A stretch of DNA of 64,000 bases from assembly GCF_905171765.1 (NCBI RefSeq), contig NC_053390.1:162818666-162882665 (forward strand). Reading direction: 5' to 3'. The position numbers and the translations under genes were made by a program. The DNA comes from Bufo bufo (Eukaryota; Chordata; Amphibia; Anura; Bufonidae). Below the pieces are notes generated by a model. That model made no database searches. It was not told the origin of the DNA and saw nothing but the letters and a program-made list of their open reading frames with translations. The number at the start of each line of letters is the position of its first letter. The first letter of the stretch is position 1. Positions 11,609 through 24,105 of this stretch are shown piece after piece.

Positions 11609-14160
11609 ACACTGTCATTCAGAAAATGTACATGCCTTTATCTGCCTGATAACTCAATAAGTAGAAAATTCTATATGTTTAAGTAATATTGCACAAATGA
11701 CTAACAATGTACGGTAACTAGCAGATAATTCAATTGCATTTTCCTAAATTAATTTAGTTAATTTTTACTTCAGTATACAGTTCATATGCTTAACCCTTCC
11801 AGTAACCGCAGATGACAAAACACATGAATGAGGATTCCAAAGGTGGGGGCTTATTCTTTCTCCTCTCTGCAGCGAGGATCGATACATCATCCCCTCAATG
11901 ATAATGAATGCAATGGACACTAACTGAATAGCTTTAACCCTTTTGATAAAACCTTCCACACCCAAATAAGCTGCTCCATCTAACATTTGAAACAAGTAAA
12001 TCTTCAACATATTATAAAACTTTATTTCTGCACTTAAGTGGTTCTCACACTTGAGCCAAAACCTGATAGAAATACACAGGAACGCTGTAAAATCCCATGG
12101 GCAGCTATGTGAACAAATACTGCACGCTTTCAAAGTTAAAAATCTTAATACAGACTAAAATGTTAGAGCATGGAGAGATAGTAATTTTCAATACATCAGA
12201 CATGAGAACCCTTTACAATAATTTCACAACCATACAGGCTGCTGACGGAGTATGCATCTTCACATGTCTTAAATCAACAATGAGGTGAAAGCTGCTAACT
12301 TCTGAAATATGAGAATTATCACATTACATGGAGTAATACCTTTTATGACCAGGTCCTGTTTTTTTTTTCCAATTCACTTAACACAGGTAGCAGCTTTTCC
12401 CCATTAATTTAGTGGCAATAACTCACAATCAGTTTTCTTAGATATCCACAAATCTGGAAACAAATTTTTCTAAACTCCTTTTCAGAGCCACATCTTCAAC
12501 ACGATCATTAAACAGAACACATGAATTTATAATCAGTGGCTTATGAGAATATACTCTTCTTCTTTTTCTACAAGCACAACAACAGAATAAATCAGCCTGT
12601 ACATCTCAACACAAGGCTTTGTTATACATATACCAACACTTTTCATTGCTCTTATAAAATCTTTATTCAGAATTGTGGTATCTTACACTGAGTTAAACAT
12701 AAAACACATTGAAGTACCCCTTATACTTTAACACCCCTGAATCCTGAAATATCAGGCTCACAAAATAACTTTTTCCAGCTTAGATCCAGGCGCTTTTCAA
12801 ATAATTTAAGGGCGAGGAGGGAAACATGGCTGTAATCTGGATCCTGTGACGAAAACATCAACTTCTATATCAATAAAAAAAATCCTTCCTTCACATTTTT
12901 CAATATCCTTTACTCCAGCAGTATCCATGTCCTCAAAGAGACCATCAGAAAAAAATCTCACTTTCTTGCCTTGCCAGAGAAAGAAAGATACACATCTATT
13001 CAAAAAATTAACAGTCTCATCGGGACAACACACAGACCATAACAAAGGGGATTGCCAGCTACATTGTTAATTCTCTGAATTCTGTTGCACTGCTGATACT
13101 GTCTGGAATAAATATTTAAATGTTTTAACTATATTGAATTATACTTTCCTTATCTCAAAATTTTAACTATATGTGGAGGAACTGATTACATTCAAAATAT
13201 TCTTTACTGGGGCAAGTTTAAGATTTTTAAGATGTAACAAAGCAAGATAAATTCGAATTCTAATAAAGGTACAATCGGGCTTGAATCACAAGGGATAAAT
13301 ATATTCCTATATCTGTTAAAATTCCTTTTGTATTATTCCTAAATTTCCTCATAATTTGATGTTAAACATTTTTCCTATTCTAGTAATATCACAAATGGGA
13401 TTCCCTGTATATTACAGCTGTCTGCCTGCCTTTTAATCCATTCCATAGCAAGCATATAACTACAAGAGCTGCCCCTTAATCCTATCTTAGTACTAACCCA
13501 AGCAATTAATGCAGAGCTGCAAGAATGCAAGAATTCAATACTCATACTTATAGATGAGGTTCTATGTACACATGCAAATATTTCCACCACGTGTCATCTC
13601 TGTTTTGGACCCACTCCAGTTTTTGCCTTACCATTACTAATCAAATACTGATGCAAAACACTGACCAAATATTGACCGAATGCAGGACTTCTTTTCCATT
13701 TGAATGAAACTGATTTCAGAGGCAAATAGCCAAAACTCATGCAAATTAAGCAGGAAACCTATAATACATGGTTAGTATTTTGCATCAGGATTTGATCATG
13801 ATTTACAAGCCAAAAGCAGGAGTGGGTCCAAAACACAGAAGACATGCAAATATTCCCATCACATGCCGTCTTTGTTTTGGAGCCACTCAATTACAAACCA
13901 AATACTGACCGTGTGAAGGTGGATGCTCAAGAGTCAGGAATCAGTTTATTTGTTGTTATTCTTCTGACGTATCAGAAGAAGGGAAAAATAAACAGTGTCG
14001 TCAACACAAACTTACTGCTGACAAGCTCTCCACTCTGTCATGGGTCCACTACTTGTATCAGCATGTAACAGAACACATTCTATAGCAATCTATATTTAAA
14101 AGGAGACCATTATTTCACTGTATTGTAGAATCTTGGGCCACTGCACAGTTAAGTACATTA
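11609..14160. other. AT-rich stretch without a recognised gene
   Basis: Probably old host DNA. A minus-strand open frame of 79 codons (13045-12806) reads like protein (KKVRFFSDGLFEDMDTAG and onward) and has a pyrimidine-rich CAAG border near 12978, but I recognise no family. Another minus-strand frame at 12133-11765 (122 codons) is also unassigned. A weak foldback with TTTGGACCCACTCC at 13601-13614 and its complement near 13820 suggests a small MITE. Confidence 0.4.
13570..13860. repeat. Probable foldback MITE
   Basis: Outer words CTGTTTTGGACCCACTCC and the complementary GGAGTGGGTCCAAAAC face each other about 220 bp apart, and TGCAAATATT occurs outside each arm. Borders and duplication were not resolved. 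Confidence 0.45.
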
Positions 14161-14179
14161 TACCTCATGCTAACATTAA

Positions 14180-14560
14180 CCTGTGAGGCTGAGTTCACAC
14201 TTCAGTTATGTGAACTCAGTCTAACAGTCACCTGCCTACACTCTCCCTGCAGGCTGGTCCTGACACCTGAGGAAGCTGGACCTTACCGGCGATACGCGTG
14301 GGGAGTTTTTTCATTGACTCAGGTCCATTCATATAGAGCGAGCCTTATATTGCATTTAGTGGGTGTTTGTGTCTGGTCTTACTCGTACCAGTAAATGATT
14401 TATTGTATACAATTTTTTAATTAGTGTGTATGGTTTTTGTAGTTTAATAAAATTGCTTTATTGATTTTACATTATATGGATGTGCACATTATTACAGTTC
14501 TCTTGAACTGTTAGTGCACTCCTTTTCACTTTGAGTGTTCCCTTTTATTTATTATCGGTA
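14180..14560 (+). repeat. PLE-type terminal fragment
   Basis: Non-coding block centred on a hammerhead-like hairpin (14267-14300), followed by AATAAAA near 14446. No PLE coding sequence adjoins it, so it may be a solo terminal repeat. Limits are uncertain. Confidence 0.45.
14267..14300 (+). ncRNA. Hammerhead-like hairpin, copy 4
   Basis: CTGAGGA (a legal hammerhead 5' core) plus A, stem GCTGG (14275-14279), loop ACCTTA, CCGGC (14286-14290) with one G-T pair, then GATAC and GCGTG. GAAA has become GATA and the cleavage-site triplet is GTG, so activity is not expected. No TATA-like box at the usual distance. Confidence 0.5.
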
Positions 14561-14598
14561 CATGGAGCATCTGCAGTAACATCTGCAGTCTGCTGTAC

Positions 14599-14664
14599 AT
14601 CATGCTCAGTCACAGTTATACCCTTTTCACTCAAGCTCAGAGATTATTTTGACATCCACATTTC
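14599..14664 (-). other. Exon-like segment A
   Basis: On the minus strand a CAG border (14667-14665) precedes GAAATGTGGATGTC, and the segment ends before GTAC. Its sequence resembles segment B at 15433-15366 but carries small indels and an in-frame stop. Product unknown. Confidence 0.3.
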
Positions 14665-14802
14665 CTGTGATTTCATAAAGAAATGAAAATAAAGAACATT
14701 TGTAAGTTAAATGACATAATCATCAATCATTATAAAAAAAAAAAGGACATGAATCGATAAAAAATGTTTCGCTTTTGAGCAAGATGCTGAAGGGGTGTTT
14801 AA

Positions 14803-15301
14803 AGAGGACCTTTCACTAGATTAAAAAATCTAAACTAACTATACAGACATGGAGAGCGGCGCCCAGGGATCCCCCTGCACTTACTATTATACCTGGGCGC
14901 CGCTCCGTTCGCCCAGTATAGGCTTCGGTATCTTCACATGTTAGGCTCCACCCAGTGGAACCTGCCGGGGTCTCTTTCTCCCATGCTGTAGCGCTGGCCA
15001 ATCGCAGCGCTCAGCTCCTAGCCTGAGAGTTTTTTTCTTCTCTCAGGCTATGAGCTGAGCGCTGCGATTGGTCAGCGCTACAGCATGGGAGAAAGACGCC
15101 GGCAGGTTCCACTGGGTGGAGCCTAACATGTGAAGATACCGAAGCCTATACTGGGCGAACGGAGCGGCGCCCAGGTATAATAGTAAGTGCAGGGGGATCC
15201 CTGGGCGCCACTCTCCATGTCTGTATAGTTAGTTTAGATTTTTTTAATCTAGTGAAAGGTCCTCTTTAGTTAGATTTTTTTAATCTAGTGAAAGGTCCTC
15301 T
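14803..15301. mobile_element. TTAA-flanked foldback element, 499 bp
   Basis: Inverted arms meet near 15030. Termini AGAGGACCTTTCACTAG and complement, with TTAA at 14799-14802 and 15302-15305. The right end carries a second copy of the terminal 35 bp (about 15235-15301), an end duplication not seen on the left. It lies between the two exon-like segments. Confidence 0.85.
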
Positions 15302-15365
15302 TTAAATCCTGTTCTTAGTCATGTGTAATGCTAGTACATCATTGTGGCATCTGTAGAGACATTAC

Positions 15366-15433
15366 TTCATGCTCTGTCACAGTTTCACCTTCTTGACTTT
15401 TATGCTCAGAGAATATTTTGGTATTCACATTTC
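15366..15433 (-). other. Exon-like segment B
   Basis: Minus strand: a pyrimidine-rich tract and CAG (15436-15434) precede GAAATGTGAATACC; the frame reads GNVNTKIFSEHKSQEGETVT and ends EHE before GTAATG, a possible donor. Open throughout. Similar to segment A 770 bp away, which suggests an exon duplication. Product unknown; could be a low-complexity linker exon. Confidence 0.35.
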
Positions 15434-17719
15434 CTGGAACAACAGTTCAAATTTGAGTGACGTTCATTGATCATTAACCACTTCAGCCCCCTTAGCTTAA
15501 GCACCCTTAATGACCAGGCCACTTTACACTTCTGCACTACACTACTTTCACCATTTATTGCTCAGTCATGCAACTTACCACCCAAATGAATTTTACCTCC
15601 TTTTCTTCTCACTAATAGAGCTTTCATTTGGTGGTATTTCATTGCTGCTGACATTTTTACTTTTTTTGTTATTAATCAAAATTTAACAATTTTTTGCAAA
15701 AAAATGACTTTTCACTTTCAGTTGTAAAATTTTGCAAAAAAAACGACATCCATATATAAATTTTTCTCTAAATTTATTGTTCTACATGTCTTTGATAAAA
15801 AAAAATGGTTTGGGTAAAAGTTATAGCGTTTACAAACTATGGTACAAAAAAGTGAATTTCCGCTTTTTGAAGCAGCTCTGACTTTCTGAGCACCTGTCAT
15901 GTTTCCTGAGGTTCTACAATGCCCAGACAGTACAAACACCCCACAAATGACCCCATTTCAGAAAGTAGACACCCTAAGGTATTCGCTGATGGGCATAGTG
16001 AGTTCATAGAACTTTTTATTTTTTGTCACAAGTTAGCGGAAAATGATTTTTTTTACAAAGTCTCATATTCCACTAACTTGTGACAAAAAATGAAAACTTC
16101 CATGAACTCACTATGCCCATCACAAAATACCTTGGGGTGTCTTCTTTCCAAAATGAGGTCACTTGTGGGGTAGTTATACTGCCCTGGCATTTTAGGGGCC
16201 CAAATGCGTGCAAAGTAGTTTGAAATCAAAATCTGTAAAAAATGTCCGGTGAAATCCGAAAGGTGCTCTTTGGAATGTGGGCCCCTTTGCCCACCTAGGC
16301 TGCAAAAAAGTGTCACACATCTGGTATTGCCGTACTCAGGAGAAGTTGGGCAATGTGTTTTGGGGTGTCATTTTACATATACCCATGCTGGGTGAGAGAA
16401 ATATCTTGGCAAAAGACAACATTTCACATTTTTTTTATACAAAGTTGGCATTTGACCAAGATATTTATCTCACCCAGCATGGGTATATGTAAAATGACAC
16501 CCCAAAACCCATTGCCCAACTTCTCCTGAGTACGGCAATACCACATGTGTAACACTTTTTTGCAGCCTAGGTGGGCAAAGGGGCCCACATTTTAAAGAGC
16601 ACCTTTAGGATTTCACAGGTCATTTTTTACACATTTTGATTTCAAACTACTTACCACACATTAGGGCACCTAGAATGCCAGGGCAGTATAACTACCCCAC
16701 AAGTGACCCCAATTTGGAAAGAAGACACCCAAAGGTATTCCGTGAGGGGGTATGGCGAGTTCCTAGAATTTTTTATTTTTTGTCACAAGTTAGCGGAAAA
16801 TGATGATTTTTTTTTTTCCTTACAAAGTCTCATATTCCACTAACTTGTGACAAAAAATAAAAACTTCCATGAACTCACTATGCCCATCACGAAATACCTT
16901 GGGGTGTCTTCTTTCCAAAATGGGGTCACTTGTGGGGTAGTTATACTGCCCTGGTATTCTAGGGGCCCTAATGTGTGGTAAGTAGTTTGAAATCAAAATG
17001 TGTAAAAAATTACCTCGGCAAAAGACAACTTTTCCCATTTTTTATACAAAGTTGGCATTTGACCGAGATGTTTATCTCACCCAGCATGGGTATATGTAAA
17101 ATGACACCCCAAAACACATTCCCCAACTTTTCCTGAGTACGGCGATACCAGATGTGTGACACTTTTTTGCAGCCTAGATGCACAAAGGGGCCCACATTCC
17201 TTTTAGGAGGACATTTTTAGACATTTCGATCCCAGACTTCTTCTCACGCTTTAGGGCGCTTAAAATGCCAGGGCAGTATAAATACCCCACATGTGACCCC
17301 ATTTTGGAAAGAAGACACCCCAAGGTATTCAATGAGGGGCATGGCGAGTTCATAGAATTTTTTTTTTTTTGCCACAAGTTAGTGGAAATTGATTTTTTTT
17401 TTTTTTTTTTCTCACAAAGTCTCCCTTTCCGCTAACTTGGGAAAAAATTTTCAATCTTTCATGGACTCAATATGCCCTTCAGCGAATACCTTGGGGTGTC
17501 TACTTTCCGAAATGGGGTTATATGTGGGGTATTTATACTGCCCTGGTATTTTAGGGGCCCTAAAGCGTGAGAAGAAGTCTGGAATATAAATGTCTAAAAA
17601 ATTTTACGCATTTGGATTCCGTGAGCGGTATGGTGAGTTCATGTGAGATTTTATTTTTTGACACAAGTTAGTGGAATATGAGACTTTGTAAGAAAAAAAA
17701 ATAAAATTTCCGCTAACTT

Positions 17720-17960
17720 GGGCCAAAAAAAATGTCTGAATGGAGCCTTACAGGGGGGTGATCAATGACAGGGGGTGATCAGGGAGTGTATATGGGGTTA
17801 TCACCCCCCTGTCATTGATCACTCCCCTGTAAGGCTCCATTCAGACGTCCATATGTGTTTTGCGGATCCGATCCATGTATCCGTGGATCCGTAAAAAACA
17901 TACGGACGTCTGAATGGAGCCTTACAGGGGGTAATCAATGACAGGGGGTGATCAATGACA
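17720..17960. repeat. Nested palindromes in the TTAA element
   Basis: TCTGAATGGAGCCTTACAGG and its complement alternate three times; one hairpin (about 17841-17922) has arms of over 20 bp around a GGATCCG-rich centre. Probably a small foldback inserted in the larger one. Confidence 0.6.
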
Positions 17961-18617
17961 GGGGGGTGATCAGGGAGTCTATATGGGGTGATCAGGGGTT
18001 AATAAGGGGTTAATAAGTGACGGGGGGGGGTGTAGTGGTGTTTGGTGCTACTTATTACTGAGCTGCCTGTGTCCTCTGGTGGTCGATCCAAGCAAAAGGG
18101 ACCACCAGAGGACCAGGTAGCAGGTATATTAGACGCTGTTATCAGACTGCTGGTATCCAGGGTAACAGGGGGAGGGGATGCCACCTTTAACTCACCCTTG
18201 GCCCCTTTACCCAACCTTGACCCATAACAAAAGACACGACAACTGTATCACTTTATTGCTGGATGGTGATCGGCCACAGCTTCTTTATTAAAGCGGCAAA
18301 CCTTAATAAACCATAATATCGGAACGGTATGCCAAAGGCTGGACTCCCAGTGGGCAAGTTAAACCGTAATCATCAGAGCTGTCTGCCAACCGCTGGACTC
18401 CCAGCGGGCAGTTACTCCATCTGCAACCACCATATCTCCGCTGTACTCAAATGCCGCCACGGAGGAGGCCCGTTCTCCTAACGGGGCTCCGACCACCACC
18501 CAGCATAACCGAGTCTGTTTTAGCTCACGTACAGGCCAGAAAAGGAATTGTCCAAATTAACACCCAAAAGGAAGACACCATCAGGTCCCATTAAAAACCA
18601 AGGCCAATAAGGCCTGT

Positions 18618-18995
18618 GATGAGAGCATAGTCCAACCACTTTTCAAATCAATAGTCAGACCACACATGGAGTACTGTGTACAGCTCTGGGCTCAGAGGAG
18701 GGCAACTAAAGTAATGACTGGAATGGGGCAACTACAGTACCCTGGAAGATTGGCAAAATAAGGTTTATTCACTGTAGAAAAAAGACTACTAAGGCGAGAT
18801 CTAATAACTGTGTATAAATATATCAGGGGTCAGTACAGAGATCACTCCCCTCATCTATTTATCCCCAGGACTGTGACAAGGGGAACATTCTCTGTGTCTG
18901 GAGGTAAGAATGTATTTTCACAACATAGAAGAGGATTATTTACGGTAAGAGCAGTGAGACTATGGGACACTCTGCCTGAGGAGGTGGGTGAGAAA
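18618..18995 (+). pseudogene. CR1 reverse transcriptase C-terminal fragment
   Basis: Same family as CR1-A. Reads SLVRPHMEYCVQLWA, then after a small deletion RRATKVMTGMGQLQYPGRL, LITVYKYIRGQYRD and LFTVRAVRLWDTLPEEV. Stops and deletions make it dead. No LINE 3' UTR follows, so it is an internal fragment. Confidence 0.8.
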
Positions 18996-18999
18996 GGGA

Positions 19000-21150
19000 T
19001 AATCATATGTCAGGACACCTGAGGTCCAGAGCTCTGGAATAGACAAAGGTGCATTACCACAGCGCGGGTCACCAGCATCATCGCGCCTCCGGCGGAACTC
19101 TATACCAACCACCTCTGGAAGGAGTTATGACCACCAGAATTCCAGGATCCCCGTCCAAAAGACTTCCACCTCTCGAAAAACCAAAGAGCGCCCACCAGCC
19201 TCTGTTCCTCTCTCCACACCGCACAGAAGGTATACGAAAGCCAGCCATCGAACCGCTAAACGCCCCAAATCTGAAAGAAAAAACAATTAGCCCGAGCCAC
19301 AACACGCAAAAGAGGATCGCACAACTGGACACAGAATAGTTATATTTCATCCAAAAAGTATTTTCTTTTTTGTTATTATTATTATTATTATTTTTTATTT
19401 TTTTAAAGACCAAGGTAAATTGTCAAACCATAGTGCACTTGGAAAGAGTAAACGGATGGCTCACTGTGAGTGATCACGCTAGGTGCTCTGGACGAAGAGA
19501 GAAGGTAAGATACATGCATAAAATTTAAAAGCAACTAACAAAACAATATCCTTAATCGATGAATACTCGATTTTCCTGGAGACCTAGATGTTTCTCACAA
19601 TTAAAGTCCCAGTGTAATAAGCCCATATCATATGGGTGAGTCCCAGTGGAGATGATAAAAGCTGTGTCCCAGTAGGAGTAATCAGAATTGTATCCTCAAA
19701 GCTCTATATAGAGAACAGGGATGTGCCTATCCAGACTGGCATAGATAAATAAATGCAACCAGATTTATTTTATTTTACCGTACCCGAACTAACCAGTCCG
19801 GGTACACACCCCCCCGGGCGCCCCGAGCGCCGGCCCAAATCACCCACAAATTGTCAAACCGCCTGGGGAAAACCTAACCTAAAGGGAAAAACAATTGGAG
19901 CCCCACCATGCGTGAAGTCATTACAGAATACCAAACGAACCGACCAGCCGGATCGAAACCAGGCGGAGGGGAGCTACCCACCCCTTTATATTAACTGGAT
20001 CGACATGTATAGACGGACCCCAATCCCGAGTACTATTACCCCATACAAAAATTCTGGAATAACAACCCCCCGCGTAGTGCGGCCTTGAATGAAGAGACAA
20101 ACACCTTGGAGAAAATATCAATCAGCCAAAACAGAAGGCTGAAGGAGACGGGACGTGACTATCCAAACTAAATACTCCCTAACTATACCAGTATCGCCTA
20201 CCATACAATGAAACGATACATGCAAATAATGCTTGGAGGGTCACCATGCCGACCTGTGAAGTCCTGTCAAGAGGACCTGTCAGTGGGTCTGACCCGCATC
20301 ACAACCTAGATCCGAACGGGGAATGAAAGGCTGCAGTTTAACAGTGTAACTCCATGAATGGTGTTATATCAAGGCTCCCCCTGAGCGATGTCTACGAACG
20401 GACCTGGTTATCCGCTACTGGCTTACCATCTAGTTATACCTGCGACTACTGATTCCGCCATATCCACTCAACAAGGGGCAGCCCTGCTTCGTACAAACCA
20501 TGTGGCACCAGTATACTAATACCGCCCTCACGGCAACCAACCCAGCTGGACTAGAAGAAAGTCTCATGAACTGCTAACATCGTGATCGTGTACATCTCCC
20601 CTGGATTCGACCCAACTTTATCCCACCGCACTGTAACTCCTGTAGCACTGGACATGAGGAAAGTGCATCACCACCAAGCTGCCCGCCTGCACAGACATGT
20701 TATAAGCTCAGCAGCAGTGCCCAGGTATCAACCATACCAACGGAACCTTGGGCCGGTGACCCGTACCGTAGACTGCAGAAAGAGAAAACCGTAATTGCGG
20801 CTGTGATGATATGAACTCACAACCATTTACATTAAAGGAAGGTCCATAGCCACGAGCTATAGAGCTGAATGCTAGAGGGATTACTACTTCTGCGTCTCGC
20901 CTCCGTATATATGTACTAACCATGTCCTGTATGTCATTGTTGAAAGGCCAAATAAAACGCTTATATATATATATATATATTTTTTTTTTTTTATATACAC
21001 ACGGCCTAGTGCCCGCAGATAGGAGCATAACAGGCAGTACTACTTTTTTTTTTTTTTAAATACTACATTTAATGCTGAAAGGGAAATTGGGAGAACACCC
21101 GACAGGACTGATCTATCCTGAAAAACATCCGCAAAAAAGGCCAGCCAATA
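19000..21150. other. Part of the unclassified insertion, no gene recognised
   Basis: Mixed-composition sequence; short open frames on both strands show no domain. A TA dinucleotide run is present near 20963-20982. Confidence 0.4.
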
Positions 21151-21152
21151 AA

Positions 21153-21656
21153 CAAGACACAAGATAGAAGCAAGGCTTCTCATGCAGGAGAATATAAACA
21201 TACATAATAAATATATACATCGATCAAACCTGTTTATTCATTTATATATGTATTTATTCTTTTTTTTTTCTTTTTTTTTTATTAATTATTATTCTTTTTT
21301 TTTTATACCTTTATCGCAATATATATATTCCAAGACACAAGATAGAAGCAAGGCTTCTCATGCAGGAGAATATAAACATACATAATAAATATATACATCG
21401 ATCAAACCTGTTTATTCATTTATATATGTATTTATTCTTTTTTTTTTTTTTTTATTAATTATTATTCTTTTTTTTTATACCTTTATCGCAATATATATAT
21501 TCCAAGACACAAGATAGAAGCAAGGCTTCTCATGCAGGAGAATATAAACATACATAATAAATATATACATCGATCAAACCTGTTTATTTATTTATATATG
21601 TATTTATTCTTTTTTTTTTTTTTTTTATACCTTTATCGTAATATATATATATTCCA
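21153..21656. repeat. Tandem repeat, three units of about 172-178 bp
   Basis: Units start with CAAGACACAAGATAGAAGC at 21153, 21331 and 21503. Length differences come from T-runs. The third unit is shortened within the T-rich part. Confidence 0.9.
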
Positions 21657-23452
21657 TTTATTTTTATCCATAAAATTACATTGTTAAATCATTTATTATT
21701 AGTATCATTTCATTCTTTTTAATCACGTTTTATTTTAATTTTTTTTTTTTTATATAATACCTAGATATTTATAATACCCTTTGTTATTCATTTGTATATT
21801 TTAATGCCTATAATATATTAATTCGGTTAGTAATTTTTTATTTTTTTTTTAAAACGTATAGAAAGAAAAAACCTCCATATATGCTAATGATATCCCGTTG
21901 CTCAGGGCTGCACCTGAGTTGCCCAATTTCCAGGAAAATATGTGCGGGTAACCTACAGGCTCTGTAAATCCACCCTGAAGCCATTAAGCGACCATCGAGA
22001 TTGTTTTTTTTTTGTATTTAAAATTTTTTATTTATTAAGGCAGGGACACCGCCTCTACCAGTGATTCTAACTCTGCACAAGAACCATCCTCCCCGCAGTA
22101 CTCACCAGTCACGGAGAGGGACGGAACCTCCAAAGGAGCGGGTACGGGCTGCAGCGACCAGGCCGAGCCCTGGAGTGACGGTCAGGCAATAGCCTTGATA
22201 CGGTGATTGTATAACCAGACTCCTCCGATGCGCCTGACATCCGTCCTAAAGACGATGATAAGCGCCACCTGAGGATCTGGAGCGCCCATTTCTCCCTGAA
22301 ACCCAGGAACGGCGACAGGACTGGCGCATGTGGAATCCATTACGGCCATGCCTCCAGGCAACCTAAGGGAAGAAAAAATTGCACCTGTGCCTGCGTGAAG
22401 GGGAGGAAGGAGGGGGGGGGTGTCGCCATAATAGCTGCAAATAAGACCCAGAGAGTCTCATTGTACGGAAGGGGCTCTGATCGCAAAGCTCGGACAGTAG
22501 GAATACCCCTTAGAAGCCATAGGCACAGGTGCACCGAAATCAGACATGGCAAGCACGAGCGGTTAATCTATAATACTGGACAGGAGACTGGGGGAAGCTA
22601 AAACAAGCAGCACATATGAAAACTCGCCTGCCCAGCGGTGCCCAGTACGGGACCCGGTAAACGCTGCAGGGGAAGGGGGGCGGGGGTTAGGCAAAGCGAC
22701 CTAGCTTGCGCCATGGGAGCTAAAGGAGGCAGTCCAAAGCAGCAGGGGGAGGGGTGAGGACCCCATATTGCCCTATATTACCGGGGAGACCAACAATCCC
22801 GCCCGGCTTGCTTAGCCCTAACGCCATGGAACAGAAGCTGGGAGGGGGGGGGGGGCGTTGACACAGCGCAGCACCACAGACATCACAGGTTGGGTCGAAA
22901 GAAACGGCGCACACACGCGGGAAGCTGGGGGATAATAAAGGTCAGGGGGGTTAGGAGGAACAGCGAGCAGACCGCCGGACCTTCGCTGAAGCGCTGGAGC
23001 TGCATATATACCGCAGCAGCAGCTGCACAAAGCCCCAGAAGCAGGCACAGGGAAGGTGGATGGCAGGGTAGAGCTCAAGCTGCTCTAACAGAGCACAGCT
23101 AACCCTCCCCTCCTCATGTAACTCACCAGGAAGCAGCTCAAAAGGGCAGAACCACCTGTGGACTCCTGGTGTGGACAGAGCAAAGGGGTATGTCCATACC
23201 AATCTGCTTTCACTTGCAAGAGGAAGTGACCAGGACAGAGGAGGTATATGTGACCTTCAGGATTTCCTGCACCGCCCCCATCCTGTCTAAGGAGGTTCCC
23301 CAGTGATTAACCCTCAATGACCCTAATCTGCAACCTACTTAACCATTACTGAGACGGGCCAGATTCCTAAATGCCCCTAAGAGGGAAAAGGGGGGAGGGG
23401 GAGGACCCTCAGTCCCTAAGCACCCTCCCTATACAGTCAGGCGCTTTCCAAA
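21657..23452. other. Remainder of the insertion, AT-rich then GC-rich
   Basis: AT-rich to about 21860, then G-rich sequence with G-runs (22407, 22674, 22843, 23380). No credible gene on either strand. Confidence 0.4.
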
Positions 23453-23695
23453 ACAGCGTCTAATATACCTGTTAGGGGTTAAAAAAATCGCATCTCCAGC
23501 CTGCCAGCGAACGATCGCCGCTGGCAGGCTGGAGATCCACTCGCTTACCTTCCGATCCTGTGAACGCGCGCGCCTGTGTGCGCGCGTTCACAGGAAATCT
23601 TGCGTCTCACGAGAGGACGCGTATATACGTCCAGGAGGAATGAATCGACCGACTCCAGGACGCGTCCCTGCGCCCGGCGGTCCGGAGGCGGTTAA

Positions 23696-24064
23696 AGGTA
23701 ATCTGTCAGGTTGAACATGGTGTCTGATCTGCAGGCAGCATGTTATAGAGTTGGAGGAGCTAAGCATATTGATGTATAGTTTTGAGGGAAAATATTCATT
23801 AACACTTGCATTTCTTTCATTTATATCCGAGCTCATTCTGGTTTTGAAGTGAATTGATAATAATTGACAGCCTTCCCTCTATGAATGTGTTTACAGAGGT
23901 AGCTGTCATCACTGACCGTCCAGAATGAGCAGGAATTTAAATCAATAAATTTCTAGTTTTACTGAATATTTTTACAAAAAATTATATATAAATCTGCTCA
24001 GCTCCTCCTGCTCTATAATATGTTGCTAGCAGATTACATCACAATTTCATGGTGACAGGTTGCC
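23696..24064. mobile_element. TTAA-flanked foldback MITE, 369 bp
   Basis: Termini AGGTAATCTGTCAGG and complement of CCTGTCACC type, inner arms around GAGCTGAGC-like words. TTAA at 23692-23695 is shared with the right end of the preceding TTAA element; the other TTAA is at 24065-24068. Confidence 0.78.
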
Positions 24065-24105
24065 TTAAAAAAAATATAATTTTTTTTTTCATATAAAACA
24101 CTTAC

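Larger units (their letters stand above)
18141..23452. mobile_element. Unclassified 5.3-kb insertion
   Basis: Splits an 18-bp perfect inverted repeat: GGTATATTAGACGCTGTT at 18123-18140 and its complement at 23453-23470. Inside are a CR1 fragment, a three-unit tandem repeat, GC-rich stretches (22040-23400), and long T-runs. No coding domain is recognised. Terminal sequences give no clear LTR, TIR or duplication, so the class is open; nested insertions are possible. Confidence 0.5.
15478..23691. mobile_element. Large TTAA-bounded non-coding element with serial palindromes
   Basis: TTAA at 15474-15477 and 23692-23695 brackets short imperfect termini (CCACTTCAG and, on the other strand, CCGCCTCCGG). 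The left 2.6 kb is a chain of alternating inverted repeats: the words TTTTTGTCACAAGTTAGCGG, GGGGTCACTTGTGGGGTAG and CACCCAGCATGGGTATATG recur in both orientations. The right end (23470-23691) holds a GC-rich hairpin. The interior is interrupted at 18141-23452. No transposase is encoded. piggyBac-type mobilisation is an inference from TTAA. Confidence 0.7.

Noticed and set aside
19049..20088. Plus-strand frames of about 100 codons
   Set aside because: No recognisable family, low-complexity composition, within the unclassified insertion.
22818..23202. Minus-strand frames in the GC-rich part
   Set aside because: Overlapping frames in several phases typical of GC-rich non-coding DNA; no motif.
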